This document shows, piece by piece, positions 34,947 through 48,812 of a DNA stretch of 64,000 nucleotides. Below the pieces are notes generated by a model. It searched no databases and had not been told where the DNA came from. It saw nothing but the letters and a program-made list of their open reading frames with translations. The first letter of the stretch is position 1, and every line of letters starts with the position of its first letter. The translations under genes and the position numbers were made by a program. This stretch comes from Petrosia ficiformis. Lineage: Eukaryota; Porifera; Demospongiae; Haplosclerida; Petrosiidae. The DNA lies in the NCBI GenBank assembly GCA_947044365.1, contig OX345637.1:11294576-11358575 (forward strand), read 5' to 3'.

Positions 34947-37150
34947 TTAAGGATTCACATTTTCGTAATGAGACTCTTGTCTAGTTTGTATATGTAACTG
35001 ATCTGATGTACTGTTCTGTACTGTTTCATAACTTGGATTCATTGTCATACGAGTTTTTTGATTGTTTGACTGAACTGAATCATAACAAGGATTAATATCA
35101 ACATTCCCATCAGAATGTATGTCATCCTACAAAAGAGAGTAGTAAACACTTTCAACATAAAACAAGAAGACACATCTTTATTCCTTACACATGTACATTA
35201 TACATCATCAAAACTTATAATATGATAGCATTTTTACTTAGATTATTCTCCCTTTCACTCAGTACACAGACACTTGTACATTCATTTTCTAAATCCTAAC
35301 CTCATTCTTTATACAATTGGAAAGAACTCCTTTTTTTCTTACTATTAAAACTAGTATAATACCACCAATCACAATAATAATAAATGATATCAGACCTAAA
35401 TTCAACATTATAATCATAATAGACACATTTATTATCTCTCATTAGACTCACCTACTGTGATGCCTATAATCAAATCTTGTGATGACTCACATACAGTTTG
35501 CCTTACTGCAGTAAAAGAAAATAAATAATAAAATTAATATTCATGCATGCATAGTTACACTACCATTGATTAGAGATTCAGATGCTGTTGGCACTGAATT
35601 TGTTGTATCTATCTGTGATGGTGACGATATTGGTGACGCTGATATTGTTGAAGGAAACAGTCCATCAATATTATATTGTATTAACTGATAAGCTGGCTGT
35701 TTAATATCATAAATTGATATGTTATAGTCACACATATAAATTCCATCTATACACTTTGTAACATTCTGGCTACCCAAAGACCTTTTGATATTGAATTGAC
35801 CATTATATTCAGTTCTTGTACACAGGTATTCAATGAAACATCCTAATGACTGACTTCCTTCAACAAATGTACATGTGAAACAAACTAGCCCTGTTGTGGA
35901 GTTCTGTACAACTACATCTCCTCTTAATGTACCTGTGTTAATGTAGTCATCAACTACATCATCCAATAATTTTACTCACTTAAATTTTTTGGTTCACTAC
36001 AAATAACTTCTAATCCAGACTTGTATATCAAAACTATAATGACACTCCACTTCTTATTATCATCCAGAAACCCAACATTAATCTCTCCTGTTATTACTGG
36101 TGAATATTGTGTTATAATACCTGTTCTGTTATACACACAAGATCCTGATTCATCACTTAGTTTAGTAATACATACATATATTCCACTAGGTTGTGGATTC
36201 ATGTGAATAGTATCCTATAATAGTATATTAATACAGTATCAGAGCTATTAGTATCAGTGACTCACTCTTATAATTGTGTCTATAATCCAATTACCATTTT
36301 CAAGTCTAATTCCAATATCATAGTCTGTTATATGTACTATAAACAAAAGAATAGTAATTAGTATAACAACATCTGCTCAATTTACCTGTTTCAATGTTTA
36401 TGTTAGTTTCATTTCTTTCTCCCTCCAGATCTTCACTTATAACAGCTGTTATACTGATAGTATAGGTACCAAACTCACTAACATTATATGTGTATTGAGT
36501 ATCAAGTGTTCCAGTTAGTGATACTTGTTTAACAAGTTCTTCTTCATTAGTGATATTAATATTATATTTTGATATTGTGAATTCAGGTAGAGTATATGGA
36601 GTGTTCCAGTTACACTGAATAGTGTATAGTAAACTGATAACACAAGTCAAATCTACAGGATCAGGTTTACCTATAGTGAATAATGAATAATACCAGCCCA
36701 GACACATAGGCTTTAATATAACATGTAATTATAATCATAAACCATACCTTGTATTAACAATGTAGCATTAGTTGTGTTAACAGCATGTTGTGTAAAACCA
36801 TCCAATTCAAATGCAATACATATCACTATAGTATTATTCAGTTCAGGATTTCCTGGTATAGTGAGACTTGAATTGTGTGTACCAACACCATATGTGACTA
36901 TTCCAAGATCAATAATAGAAGTTCGAGTTGAGAGTGATTCATTCACAATCCATTGAATTGTTAGTTCCTTGTTGTCTACTGAACACTTGTACACTGCTGT
37001 CTGGTGTATAGTAATAGCTTGAGATGGTATAAATGAGAACTGAACACCTGTATATATATAATAAAAGATGAAATCAACACTAAGTTATATTTCACATGTA
37101 TACTTACCTTGTGTTATAGGTATTAGTAATAGTAGAATACAGATACACAT
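34947..37150 (-). CDS. IgR8: Ig/FN3 receptor, type B stalk (intact)
   Basis: Exons: 37108-37150, 36748-37047, 36386-36670, 36266-36336, 35980-36214, 35564-35932, 35452-35505, 35301-35395, 34947-35126; 543 residues. The signal peptide starts MCICILLLL. The Ig exon is one codon longer (300 bp), with loop ELTIQWIVNESLSTRTS and a divergent second half (FELDGFTQHAVNTTNATLL), nearly the same as IgR12 (VTYGVGTH here against VTYGAGTH there). Exon 6 is the 369-bp form with a TISASPISSPSQ stalk; exon 7 is the 54-bp form. Intron 8 is short, without a MITE. The upstream 1.6 kb is duplicated upstream of IgR12. Confidence 0.8.
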
Positions 37151-38770
37151 CACAGACTGGTAATATCATCTAACTTATACTCCTCCCTTTAATTAAGTTT
37201 AACTATACATTACTACGATATTCATTATTTATTTCAGTCACATGTCATTGGTTATTTTTTTAGTTGTATAAACACTCACATACTGGTACGTACATATACA
37301 CAGTACGTATAATAATAATTACTATTGAATCAACTGTTTATCAACTGTTTATCACTTGTGTGAGTATATTATGTATCTTCTTTATTAAGTCACACTGATG
37401 TTTTACAGTCCTTATAAGTGATTCTGTAAAAACTTCATAATTACATGATAGTGTGAATGTAATATATACATGTGAAGATAGTGTGAATGTAACATGCATG
37501 TAACATATGTGTGACACACTAGCACAAAGTTAATATGACAATGAGATTAGATTCTTGAATAATAGTCAAATGTATATAATATTATACTTACCATGTTCTT
37601 GATGTACATTTCTGGATAAAGGACTTAGTTCATTAACACCTCTTTCTACACACCATGACAAGAGAAACAACTTTCATATGTACAAAAAACATAATCTTCT
37701 TTGACACACCTTCTGAAATAATGTATATACTTACTATGTTCTAGATGTATATATCACTGCAAAAATAGAATTGTTAAAATAACAAATGTACAGCTAAGAT
37801 GCAAATTATAATTTAATTGGTCATACAGATTGTTGTAGTGATACAAGATACTTGTACTATAATCAATTTTCATGACAGATATCTCATATTAGATGCACAA
37901 AGAAGGTTTGAAAACCTAAAATGATTTAATTAAAATGTTATTCTGCTTCTTTGTATATCTAATAGAGAAAATTGAAATTGGGATAATAATTATAATTACA
38001 TGTATGTCACTATGTAGTCATAACAACCTACTCAACCACAAAAAAAAAACCATTTCACATACAGTGTGATTTCAATGATTACACAACAAAAACACAATAT
38101 CAATTTTGCAACACAGATGTACCATACACAACAGTTGTGGAAAATGCAATGATTGCATGAATTTTACACTGATTCCATTTCATTTTATAATGGCTGTAAA
38201 ATAATAAATTATACTAAATTAAATTAGTTATTTTAATAATTTTATTTCAGTTTCAGTGTACATTTCTGGGTAGTGGACTCACTAACACCTCTCTCTACAC
38301 ACCATGACAAGAGAAACTGAACTTTCATATGTACATAAAACATTATCTTCTTTGACACACCTTTTGAATCAAAATATAATATGGATATAACACACACAAT
38401 CTCCCTGTATCAACATTGACATCTGTTAACTGAGGTCCTTCTACTACAATCTTCAATAGATGTTCAAGGTTCAAGTCAGATGATAAACAATACACATGCA
38501 CCCCTTAACCACTTTCCTTCTCCAAAGTTCAAATCCTGTTAATCCCTGAATGTTCTAATGTTACAGTAGTAATGTATTAATCCAAAAAAGGGCATAATAA
38601 TTTTTGCCTGAATTTTGAAACAAATGGTATGCCATACATAATAATGATAATGTCATAAAAAAATAATATTACATCTAACAAAAAACAGACACTATAGCAC
38701 TAAAAAGCTACATTCGACAAATAATAAAGTATCATGATTATAATAATTATTCAATCATTGAGTGTGATGA
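37151..38770. other. IgR8/IgR9 spacer, duplicated at 59.3-60.9 kb
   Basis: Promoter motif, spacer and donor-like site near 37590, then a block unique to this spacer and its duplicate (about 37740-38250, starting TGCAAAAATAGAATTG and so related to the MITE end), then 3' flank of IgR9. The whole stretch matches 59302-60929 with only scattered differences. No coding exon seen. Confidence 0.6.
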
Positions 38771-41466
38771 TTAAGGATTCACATTTTCGTAATGAGACTC
38801 TTGTCTAGTTTGTATATGTAACTGATCTGATGTACTGTTCTGTACTGTTTCATAACTTGGATTCATTGTCATACGAGTTTTTTGATTGTTTGACTGAACT
38901 GAATCATAACAAGGATTAATATCAACATTCACATCAGAATGTATGTCATCCTACAAAAGAGAGTAGGAAACACTTTCAACATAAAACAAGAAGAAACATC
39001 TTTATTCCTTACACATGTACATTATACATCTTAAAATATGTCATGTATGACAGCATTTTTACTTAGTACACACTGCAAAAATAAAATTGATAAAATAACT
39101 AATTTATTGGTTAGTACAGTTGCAAGGAATAATGGAAATTGTAATTTAATTGGTCGTGTAGGTTGTTAAAACTTGTTATGGATATTCTGTAATTTATAAT
39201 CAAATAATTGTAATATCAATATCCTTATGCTGTCTAATAGATATACAAAGTAGAATATGTATTTTACATTTTTAATTAAGTCTTTTTAGGTTGCCCAACC
39301 TACTATGTGCATCTAATATGAGATATTAGGCATGATAATTGATTATAATTGGTACATATATCTTTAATGTATTTTATATTAGTACAAAGCAGCTATGGTG
39401 CTAGATGTATGTATCCTGAACAACCAACTAATTGTTAAATCCTTACAACTGCACTAACCAATATATTTATGTAATTCTATTTTTGCAGTGTACACACACA
39501 GGCACATTCATTTTCTAAATCCTAACCTGATTCTTTATACACTTGGAAAGAACTTCTATTTTTCTTACTATTAAAACTAGTATAATACCACCAATCAGAA
39601 TAATAATAAATGATATCAGACCTAAATTCAACATTATAATCATAATAGACACATTTATTATCTCTCATTAGACTCACCTACTGTGATACCTATAATCAAA
39701 TCTTGTGATGAGTCAACTTGTCTTCCTATAATAAAAATTATGATAATCTATCAATAATATGTCACTGTCTGAATTATTAATAATTAATGTACATGAGTGC
39801 ATGGTTGTCTACCATTAGGTGGATATTCAGAAGATGTTGGCACTATAGTTGTTGTTTCTATTTGTGATGATGATGATGATAATTTTACGGATGATGACAT
39901 GGTCATGATTGAAGGAGACAGTCCATCAATACTTTGTTGTATTAACTGATAAGCTGGCTGATAGTTGATAACACCATCATGTTCAATATCATAAAATGAT
40001 ATGTTATAATCACTAGTATAAATTCCATCTATACACTTTGTAACATTCTGGCTACCCAAAGGCCTTTTGATATTGAGTTGACCATTATATTCAGTCCTTG
40101 TACACAGGTATTCAATGGAACATCCTAATGACTGACTTCCTTCAACAAATATACATGTGAAACAAACACGTCCTGTTGTGGAGTCCTGTACAAATGCATC
40201 TCCTCTTTGTACATCAAATGTACCTGTGTATATAATCATCAATTATTTTGTTTATTTAGAATCTTTTATTATACTCACTTATATCTTTTGGTTCATTACA
40301 AATGACTTCCAATCCAGACTCATACATCAAAACTATAATTACACTCCACTTCTTATTATAATCCAGAAACCCAACATTAATCTCTCCCATTATTACTGGT
40401 GAATATTGTGTTATAATACCTGTTCTGTTATACACACAAGATCCTGATTCATCACTCAGTTCAGTAATACATACATATATTCCACTAGGTTGTGGATTCA
40501 TGAGAATAGTATCCTATATTAGTATATTAATACAGTATCAGAGCTATTAGTATCAGTGACTCACTCTTATAGTTGTATTTATCATCCAATAACCATTTTC
40601 AATTCTAATTCCAATATCATAGTATGTTATATGTACTAACATAAAAGTAAGTAAAGAATGACAACTTAAATTAAAATAATATAATTTACCTGTTTCAATA
40701 TTTATCATACTTTCATTCCTTTCTCCCTCCAGATCTTCACTTATAACAGCTGTTATACTGATAGTATAGGTACCAAACTCACTAACATTATATGTGTATT
40801 GAGTATCAAGTGTTCCAGTTAGTGATACTTGTTTAACAAGTTCTTCTTCATTAGTGATATTAATATTATATTTTGATATTTTGAATTCAGGTAGAGTATA
40901 TGGAGTGTTCCAGTTACACTGAATAGTGTATAGTAAACTGATAACACAAGTCAAATCTACAGGATCAGGTTTACCTGAAGTGAACATTAATATCAATTTC
41001 ATTATTACATTTTATGTAATTATATATACAAGTATGCTCCATAACTAATTAGTGAAATTCACATACCTTGTATAAACAATGTAGCATTACTTGTATTAAC
41101 ATATACCATCGTATCAACTAGTCCTGATGCAATACATATCACATTCGTATTGTTTAGTTTAGAATTTCCTGGTATTGTGAGACTTGAATTCAGTGTACCA
41201 AAACCATATGTGATTATCCCAAGATCAGTGATAGAAGAATCAGTTGAGATATTTCCATTCACATTCCATTGAATTACTACTCCATTATTATCCACTGAAC
41301 ACTTGTACACTGCTGTCTGTTGTATAGTAATAGCTTGAAATGGTATAAATGAGAACTGAACACCTGTATATATATAATATAATATGAAATCAAGACTAAG
41401 TGATATTTTACATGTACACTTACCTTGTGTTATAGGTATTAGTAATAGTAGAATACAGATACTCAT
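38771..41466 (-). CDS. IgR9: Ig/FN3 receptor, type A long stalk (intact)
   Basis: Exons: 41424-41466, 41067-41363, 40690-40974, 40565-40635, 40279-40513, 39813-40223, 39678-39725, 39527-39621, 38771-38950; 554 residues, the same exon lengths as IgR1. The Ig loop is GVVIQWNVNGNISTDSS, with LDTMVYVNTSNATLF-type changes further on. Exon 6 is the 411-bp form with the SSSVKLSSSSSQ stalk; exon 7 is 48 bp. The intron 3 acceptor differs (TTAG) but is usable. Intron 8 carries the MITE. The tail is identical in motif content to IgR1. Confidence 0.8.
39074..39487. mobile_element. Intron-8 MITE in IgR9
   Basis: Same site and ends as in IgR1: GTACACAC|TGCAAAAATAAAATTG on the left and CTATTTTTGCA on the right, followed by a slightly altered duplication (GTGTACACAC). 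Confidence 0.75.
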
Positions 41467-42919
41467 CACAGACTGGTAATATTTCAGACCAAAATTATAC
41501 TCCTCCCTTTAGTTATTAAGTTACTATTCCCAAAAGAATGTATTATATATATATATATATAATATACATGTTGCATATAAATTTAATAATGTGTTATTTA
41601 TTTCAGTCACATGTCATTAGTTATACAAACACTCACATACTGGTACATATATACAGTATAATAATTACTATTAGTTTAATTCTTGAATCAACTGTTTATC
41701 ACTTGTTCTCATGATATTATGTGTGAGTATATTATGTGTCTTCTTTTTCTTTATTGCTAAAGTCCTTGTTAGTGATTCTGTTAAAAATATTACATAAACT
41801 ATTTCTTAATTACATGATAGTGTAAATGTAATGTGTATGTAATATACATGTCATTGTGACAAAGATATAATATGACAATGAGATTAGACTCTTGAATAAT
41901 AGTCAAATGTATAATTATACATGTACTTACCATGTTCAAGATGTATACTTCTAGCTAGTGAACTTAGTTCGCTAACACCTCTCTAGATCTCTAGACACCA
42001 TGATAAGAGAAACTGAACTTTCACATGTACATACACATGTACTATTATTGTTATGATAAAAGGTACATGTACTGTAATAATCAATTTTCATGTCCAATAT
42101 CTCGTATTAGATGCACGAAGTTTTGAAAACCTAAAATGATTTGAGTACGGTAGTACTCTCTATGTAGGGATGGCACCGAAAACAATTGGCCGCCCATACA
42201 TGTACATTTCAATTGGAAGTGATAAGTTGAAATCTCTGGTAAAAGTATAGAAACAAGTTTTAATACACACATAATTTTTGATACATGTATCTAGTGTTTC
42301 TATGAGTAACAACATCTTCTAGACAGCTGGAGATCCTATTTAATGTAGAGAACTGATAGGTAGCAAAACTGGCAAAATCTTCATCATAATAATTATTATT
42401 ACAAGAATAATAAAAAACATTTCCATAAGTACAGCTCTTTGTATTTTGCTTTATAGTGGTGTAAGTACTTATGTAGGGTTATATGGAAGTGGTTTGTTTA
42501 ATTTTGGGTCCCACCTAACCTTGTTCACATCCTTTTTGTGTTTTGACATCCCTACATCTTCTTTCATTTTTATTGGAAATGTTTTAAATTTTTTTATTAT
42601 TATTATACGTATAGCCATACAATTTAATGAAACATTGTACAAAATACACATGTATAATGTTTTTATGACAACAAAATAGAGTCACATGACCTTATTTTGC
42701 AAAAAAAAAAAGATAATCATCACTTATAGTTATTAGTTATACATGTACAAAAACAGTAAAGTTATAATCATAATAATTATAATATTACAATTATAAAAAA
42801 GACAGTATATATATTAGTTTGTACACAGTTTATAACTAAAGTGTAAAACTTAACACGAAAGTTATGATAGGCTATTAGCAAAGGCCTACGATTATATATT
42901 ATTATAAGTTTAAATGTTT
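41467..42919. other. Spacer between IgR9 and E3 copy 3
   Basis: Receptor upstream block, with the promoter motif at 41495-41513, a TA run and an intact donor-like site at 41926-41935. E3 3' flank follows from about 42050. Small plus-strand frames (42446-42679) are conserved only because the flank is duplicated. Confidence 0.5.
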
Positions 42920-45638
42920 TTACTGAAGATGAGGAAAATCTTCAGGTAGCAGTGCATGGTTACGACATGTTGGACATGTGCTCTGCTCATTCAACCATGA
43001 ACGAATGCACTAGGTGAAGAATGGGGTATATGATGGGATGAATGAACGAATGTGTGTGTGGTGTATAGAAATGGATCTAAATGAATGGATATGATGGATG
43101 AGCTAATGAGTGTGTGGGGTGTACGTGTACATGTATATGAATTGGATGGATGATGGATGGTTGGATGGATGAACTAATGGGTGTGTGGTGCGTACATGTA
43201 CATATACATGTATATGAAGTGGATGGTTGGATGGATGAACTAATGGGTGTGTGCCTGTGTGGTGTATACATGTACATGTATATGAATTGGATGGATGATG
43301 GATGGTTGGATGGATGAACTAATGGATGTGTGGTGCGTACATGTACATTTAGGGTGGATTAACATACATCTTTATGAAAGCGGTGGCCACATTCCAATCT
43401 CACAGAATTGAAATCTTTCATATCCTCATAGCATATGATACAATTGTTATCGTCATTATATTCTATTTCACTGTACACAGGGGGTGGAGCTTTGGGTGGA
43501 GCAAGTTGTGGTTTAAGCTGAGGAACCTACATGTACATGTACACACATGTATACACATGTACAACAATAAATAAGTGTCTTCAATATAGTTTTATGAGTA
43601 ATAGGCAACAATATCAGAAAATATAAGCAATTTGTTGATAATATACTCATTCTCATGCTATCATCATCAATTAGTCAAAATATCTTAAAATAGAAAGTAT
43701 AATTATAGTAATATAATTTGTAGGTAATATATTCATTCTCAAGCTATCATCATAAAATAGGCAACAATATCTTAAAATAGAAAGTATAATTATACTGATT
43801 TGTTGATAATATACTCATTCTCAAGCTACATGTATCATCATAAAATAGGCAACAATATCTTAAAATAGAAAGTATAATTATACTAATTTGTAGATAATAT
43901 ACTCATTCTCATGCTATCATCATCAATTAGTCAACAGTATGTTAATATAATTAATAATTATACTAATAATTTTATTCAAGGTCTGTTTTCTAAACTTGTA
44001 GTTCTTAATCAATTATTACTTAAATCAGCCATTTTGTATTGAAACTTAAAAAAAAACTCATTTTCATATCTACATGTACATGTAACAATATCAGGGTTCT
44101 AGCTAAATAGTGGAAAAGAGGTGCTGCACTGCTCTATGCAATGCCATTTCCCTTTGATGTGTCTAAGGAATGCAATTAAATCAGTGATAGCACCACTCTG
44201 TTGAAGTGTGGCTAGCTAAAACACTGAGTGTAGTCTGTTACACTGTACTTCATGTGAAATCACGTTGAGTTGAAACCCGAGCTTATTATAAATTCACAAA
44301 CTTAAAATTCACCAATGTACAATACTATAGACTCAATCACTGGGTAATCACACTATTGCACATACAAAAAATCTGCTTGTTTCCATAGCAGTTTTTCATG
44401 AATTTTTAATGAGCTCGGTTTCAATTCTACTTTAATGAACTCACCTGCGGAGGCTGAGACATGAACATAGACGCTCCTTGATTCATTGGTGGGTTGACAG
44501 AATAAGCCATCTGACTTAAAGAAGGAACCGGTTGCTGAGACAGGTTGAGTGGCATTGGTAACTGGTTCATTGGTGACATGGAATACATCGGTAGCTGACT
44601 CATAGTGGTTGTGAATGACGATTGAGGAAAGCTCGATGGTTGTGACAATGGTTGTGACAATGGTTGAGAAGATTTAGAAAATGATGGTTGCTGTGACGAC
44701 ATACGACCACCATCTTTTAGTTCAATTATCTCTCTCACGTACAGTAGATATATTGATCAATGTACTGTATAGTAATAGTATAGTAATTATAATTGTCAAT
44801 TGTTTATGAGTCCACCAATCAACCCATCCATCAGTCCACACATCCATTCGTCTGTCCGTCCATCCATCCATCCATCCATCCACCCACCCACTCATCCTTC
44901 CACCTACTCATCTATCTGACTACATACATGTACATGTATTCTATTCTTCTATATGATCTATCCACGTACCTTATGAATAATAACATCCATTGGTAGTCCA
45001 TTTAAACTGCGTCATAATATCATCCCTATAGAAAAATATTACTAAATTAATATTCATTAATAATTAATATTCATTACCTAGAATAAGTTGGATATTGAGG
45101 AGATAAACTGGCAAATAAGTAATCAAAACCAGCTCTATTCTTTCCATCAGTCCTGGACCAGTTCCCATTCCAGTTCCCATTCCAGTTCCCACTCCAGTCC
45201 CTAATCCAAGTCCCATTCCCATACCACTAGATACAGGCTGGCTAAGTGCAGACTCCATCGGTGGAAGTACACCTACACCTACATGTACATAAAAAAGATA
45301 ACATGTTAAATTTGTATTTACATTGAATATGAATACATGTACATTGTACATGTACTGTACATTGCACATATGTAAATGTGTATGTGTGTGTACAAGTACA
45401 TGTACATTTAACTAATAATGTACATTATACATGTACAGTACATTGTACATATGTAATTGTGTATATGTGTGTACCAGTATGTGTACAAGTACATGTGTAT
45501 GTGTATGTATACATGTACATACATGTACATACATGTAAAGGTACATTTATGTGTGTGTCTGTATGTACAACTATATTACATTTTTGTGTACGCACACGTA
45601 CCTGGTTGACTAGCTCCTGTAGATAGAAGATTTGGGTC
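42920..45638 (-). pseudogene. E3 ligase 3' fragment, copy 3
   Basis: Exon remnants: 45602-45638 (cut at GATTTGGGTC), about 45075-45271, about 44968-45026, 44445-44738, 43368-43526, 42920-43009. The RING exons are intact with a normal stop. The Pro/Gln/Ser exon has lost its acceptor (TAG|GTGAGAG changed to TACGTGAGAG), a change shared with copy 4. The exon at 44968 has lost 26 bp, and the Gly/Met exon has a deletion that shifts frame after GTGPG. No promoter or 5' exons. Confidence 0.78.
43608..43935. repeat. Minisatellite of about 90-bp units in E3 intron
   Basis: The unit AACAATATCTTAAAATAGAA plus TTGATAATATACTCATTCTC and CTATCATCAT repeats about four times here, about three times in copy 4 (50695-50945) and once in copy 2 (31705-31800). 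It shows stepwise change in unit number between duplicates. Confidence 0.8.
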
Positions 45639-45757
45639 TAGCTAGCAGACTTAGTTCACTAACTAGACACCATGACAACAGAACCTGAACTTTCATATGT
45701 ACAGCAAACAGCATCTTCTTTCACACACATTGTGAATCAAAATATAATGTGGATATA

Positions 45758-45888
45758 ATGGTAGAGCATCTGTCTGGAATACAGAGTGTCGTGGGTTCGA
45801 ATCCCACCTGAGGCAACTCTCATTTTTCATTTTTCCATTGCCTCAGGTGTCTTTCTTTCTTTCTTTCTTTCTTTCTACATCTCTGATA
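45758..45888 (+). mobile_element. tRNA-derived SINE-like insertion
   Basis: Compared with the same place in E3 unit 2 (GTGGATATAACATC), about 131 bp is inserted, with GATA at both ends. It begins GGTAGAGCATCTGTCTGGAA and continues with a B-box-like GGGTTCGAATCCC, i.e. the D-arm-to-acceptor part of a tRNA. The anticodon stem TCTGT/ACAGA is intact with loop CTGGAAT. After the tRNA part come ACCTGAGGCAA and its inverted copy TTGCCTCAGGT, then a TTTC run. The 5' acceptor stem is missing, so it is not a tRNA gene. Confidence 0.7.
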
Positions 45889-46199
45889 ACATCATGCACA
45901 CACACAATCTCACTGTATCTAAGTTGACATCTCTTAACTGAGGTCCTACTATTGCAATCTTCATTAGACATTTAACTTCAAGTCAGATAATAAATTACAC
46001 ACAAGCATCCCTTAACGACTTTCCCTCCCCAAAGTTCAAATCCACAATGTTCTAATATCAAGTCTTACATAAAAATGTCTTATTAAAAAGTAATATTATT
46101 ATATATAGCTAACAAAAAACACAGACATCACTATAGCACTAAAAAGCAATTATAATTGCCAAATCAATTCATTGTGTATCTATGTGTTGGGTGTGATGA
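45889..46199. other. 3' flank of IgR10
   Basis: Receptor-type 3' flank with AT-rich poly(A)-signal-like sequence. No gene. Confidence 0.5.
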
Positions 46200-48700
46200 T
46201 TAAGGATTGACATTTTCGTAATGAGACTCTTGTCTAGTTTGTATATGTAACTGATCTGATGTACTGTTCTGTACTGTTTCATAACTTGGATTCATTGTAA
46301 TACGAGTTTTTTGATTGTTTGACTGAACTGAATCATAACAAGGATTAATATCAACATTCACATCAGAATGTATGTCCTCCTACAAAAGAGAGTAGGAAAC
46401 ACTTTCAACATAAAACAGAAAGACACATCTTTATTCCTTACACATGTACATTATACACCATCAAAATTTATAATATGTCATATATGACAGCATTTTTACT
46501 TAGATTATTCTCTTTTACACTCATGTACACACTGCAAAAATAAAATTGATAAAATAACTAATTTATTGGTTAGTACAGTTGCAAGGAATAGTGAAAATTG
46601 TAATTTTATTGGTCATGTAGGTTGTTAAAACTTGTTATGGATATACTGTAATTTATAATCAAATAATTGTAATTCAATATCCTTATGCGCTCTAATAGAT
46701 ATACAAAGTAGAATATGTATTTTAAATTTTTAATTAGGTCTTTTCAGGTTGCCAAACCCACTATGTGCATCTAATATGAGATATTAAGCATTAGGTACAT
46801 ATATCTTTAATGTATTTTAATATAATTAGTACAAAGTAGCTATGGTGTTAGATGTATGTATTGTGAACAACAAACTAATTGTTAAATGCAACTGCACTAA
46901 CCAATATATTTATGCGATTCTATTTTTGCAGTGCACACACACTAGCACATTCATTTTCTAAATCCTAACCTGATTCTTTATACACTTGCAAATAACTTCT
47001 ATTTTTCTTACTATTAAAACTAGTATAATACCACCAATCAGAATAACAATAAATGATATCAGACCTAAATTCAACATTATAATCATAATAGACACATTTA
47101 TTACCTCTCATTAGACTCACCTACTGTGATACCTATAATCAAATCTTGTGATGACTCAACTTGTCTTCCTATTATATAAATTATGATAATCTATCAATAA
47201 TATGTCATTGTCTGAATTATTAATGATTAATGTTCATGGGTGCATGGTTGTCTACCATTAGTTGGATATTCAGAAGATGTTGGCACTATAGTTGTTACTT
47301 CTCTTTGTGATGATGATGGTGATAATTTTACTGATGATGACATAGTTGAAGGAGAGAGTAGATCAATACTTTGTTGTATTAACTGACTTTCTTCAATAAA
47401 TGTACATGTGAAACAAACATGTACTGTTGTGGAAACTGTTTGTATATCAAATGTACCTGTGTATATAATCATCAACTATATTGCTTATTTGAATAAATTA
47501 TTATACTCACTTATAACCATTGACTTGTTAGAAACAACTTCCAATCCAGACTCATATATCAAAACTATATTGACACTCCACTTCTTATTATCATTCAGAA
47601 ACCCAACATTAATCTCTCCTGTTATTACTGGTGAATATTGTGTTATAATACCTGTTATGTTATACACACAAGATCCTGATTCATCACTCAGTTCAGTAAT
47701 ACATACATATATTACACTAGGTTGTGGATTCATGAGAATAGTATCCTATAATAGTATATTAATACAGTATTAGAGCTATTAGTATCAGTGACTCACTCTT
47801 ATAATTGTGTTTATACTCCAATTACCATTTTCAATTCTAATTCCAATATCATAGTCTGTTATATGTACTATAAACAAAAGAAAAGAAATAAAATTATTAA
47901 TCAGGACTCATAATATAATTTACCTGTTTCAATGTTTACAATACTTTCATTTCTTTCTCCCTCCAGATCTTTACTTATAACAGCTGTTATACTGATAGTA
48001 TAGGTACCAAACTCACTAACATTATATGTGTATTGAGTATCAAGTGTTCCAGTTAGTGATACTTGTTTGACAAGTTCTTCTTCATTAGTGATATTAATAT
48101 TATATTTTGATATTGTGAATTCAGGTAGAGTATATGGAGTGTTCCAGTTACACTGAATAGTGTATAGTAAACTGATAACACAAGTCAAATCTACAGGATC
48201 AGGTTTACCTATAGTAAATAATGAGTTATGAATTCGATTATGCAAATACTGCTACCATAATGGTTATATCATCCAATGTAAATAGCATTATGCATATAAT
48301 TATACCTTGTATAAACAATGTAGCAATACTTGAATTGATATAATGCATGCCATCAACCAGTCCTGATGCAATACATGTCACTATAGTATTATTCAGTTCA
48401 GGATTTCCTGGTATAATGAGACTTGAATTTTGTGTACCACCAGATATGATTATTCCAAGATTATTGGAAGAATCAACAACTTCTCCCTTCACAATCCATT
48501 GAATTGATACTCCATAATTATCTACTGAACACTTGTACACTGCTGTCTGTTGTATAGTAATAGCTTGAGATGGTATAAATGAGAACTGAACACCTGCATA
48601 TATATATATAATATAAGATGAAATCAAGACTAAGTGATATTTCACATGTATACTTACTTTGTGTTATAGGTATTAGTAATAGTAGAATACAGATACTCAT
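46200..48700 (-). CDS. IgR10: Ig/FN3 receptor with short stalk (intact)
   Basis: Exons: 48658-48700, 48306-48593, 47924-48208, 47797-47867, 47511-47745, 47256-47456, 47121-47168, 46970-47064, 46200-46379; 481 residues. The first donor is CAAA|GTAAGT, changing the junction residue Gly to Ser. The Ig exon is the 288-bp form with loop GVSIQWIVKGEVVDSSNN, close to IgR6. Exon 6 is 201 bp: it keeps HVCFTCTFIEESQL, omits the Cys-rich core in frame, and retains a type A stalk (SSSVKLSPSSSQ). It is intermediate between the long forms and IgR6. Intron 8 holds the MITE. Confidence 0.8.
46533..46930. mobile_element. Intron-8 MITE in IgR10
   Basis: Same insertion site: GTACACAC at 46525-46532, then TGCAAAAATAAAATTG; the right end is CTATTTTTGCA, followed by GTGCACAC (one base changed). 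Confidence 0.75.
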
Positions 48701-48775
48701 CACAGACTGGTAATATTTCAGACCAAAATTATACTCCTCCCTTTAGTTATTAAGTTACTATTCCCCAAAGAGTTG

Positions 48776-48812
<37 letters not shown>

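Noticed and set aside
42446..42679. Small plus-strand frame MLYSGVSTYVGLYG conserved next to three E3 copies (also 30672, 49685)
   Set aside because: It lies in the duplicated E3 3' flank and ends at variable positions; conservation is explained by recent duplication.
45758..45840. A tRNA-Ser(GGA) gene
   Set aside because: The anticodon arm, T-arm and B box are there, but the 5' acceptor strand is missing, the variable arm is short for Ser, and it is followed by a SINE-type tail and flanked by a short duplication.
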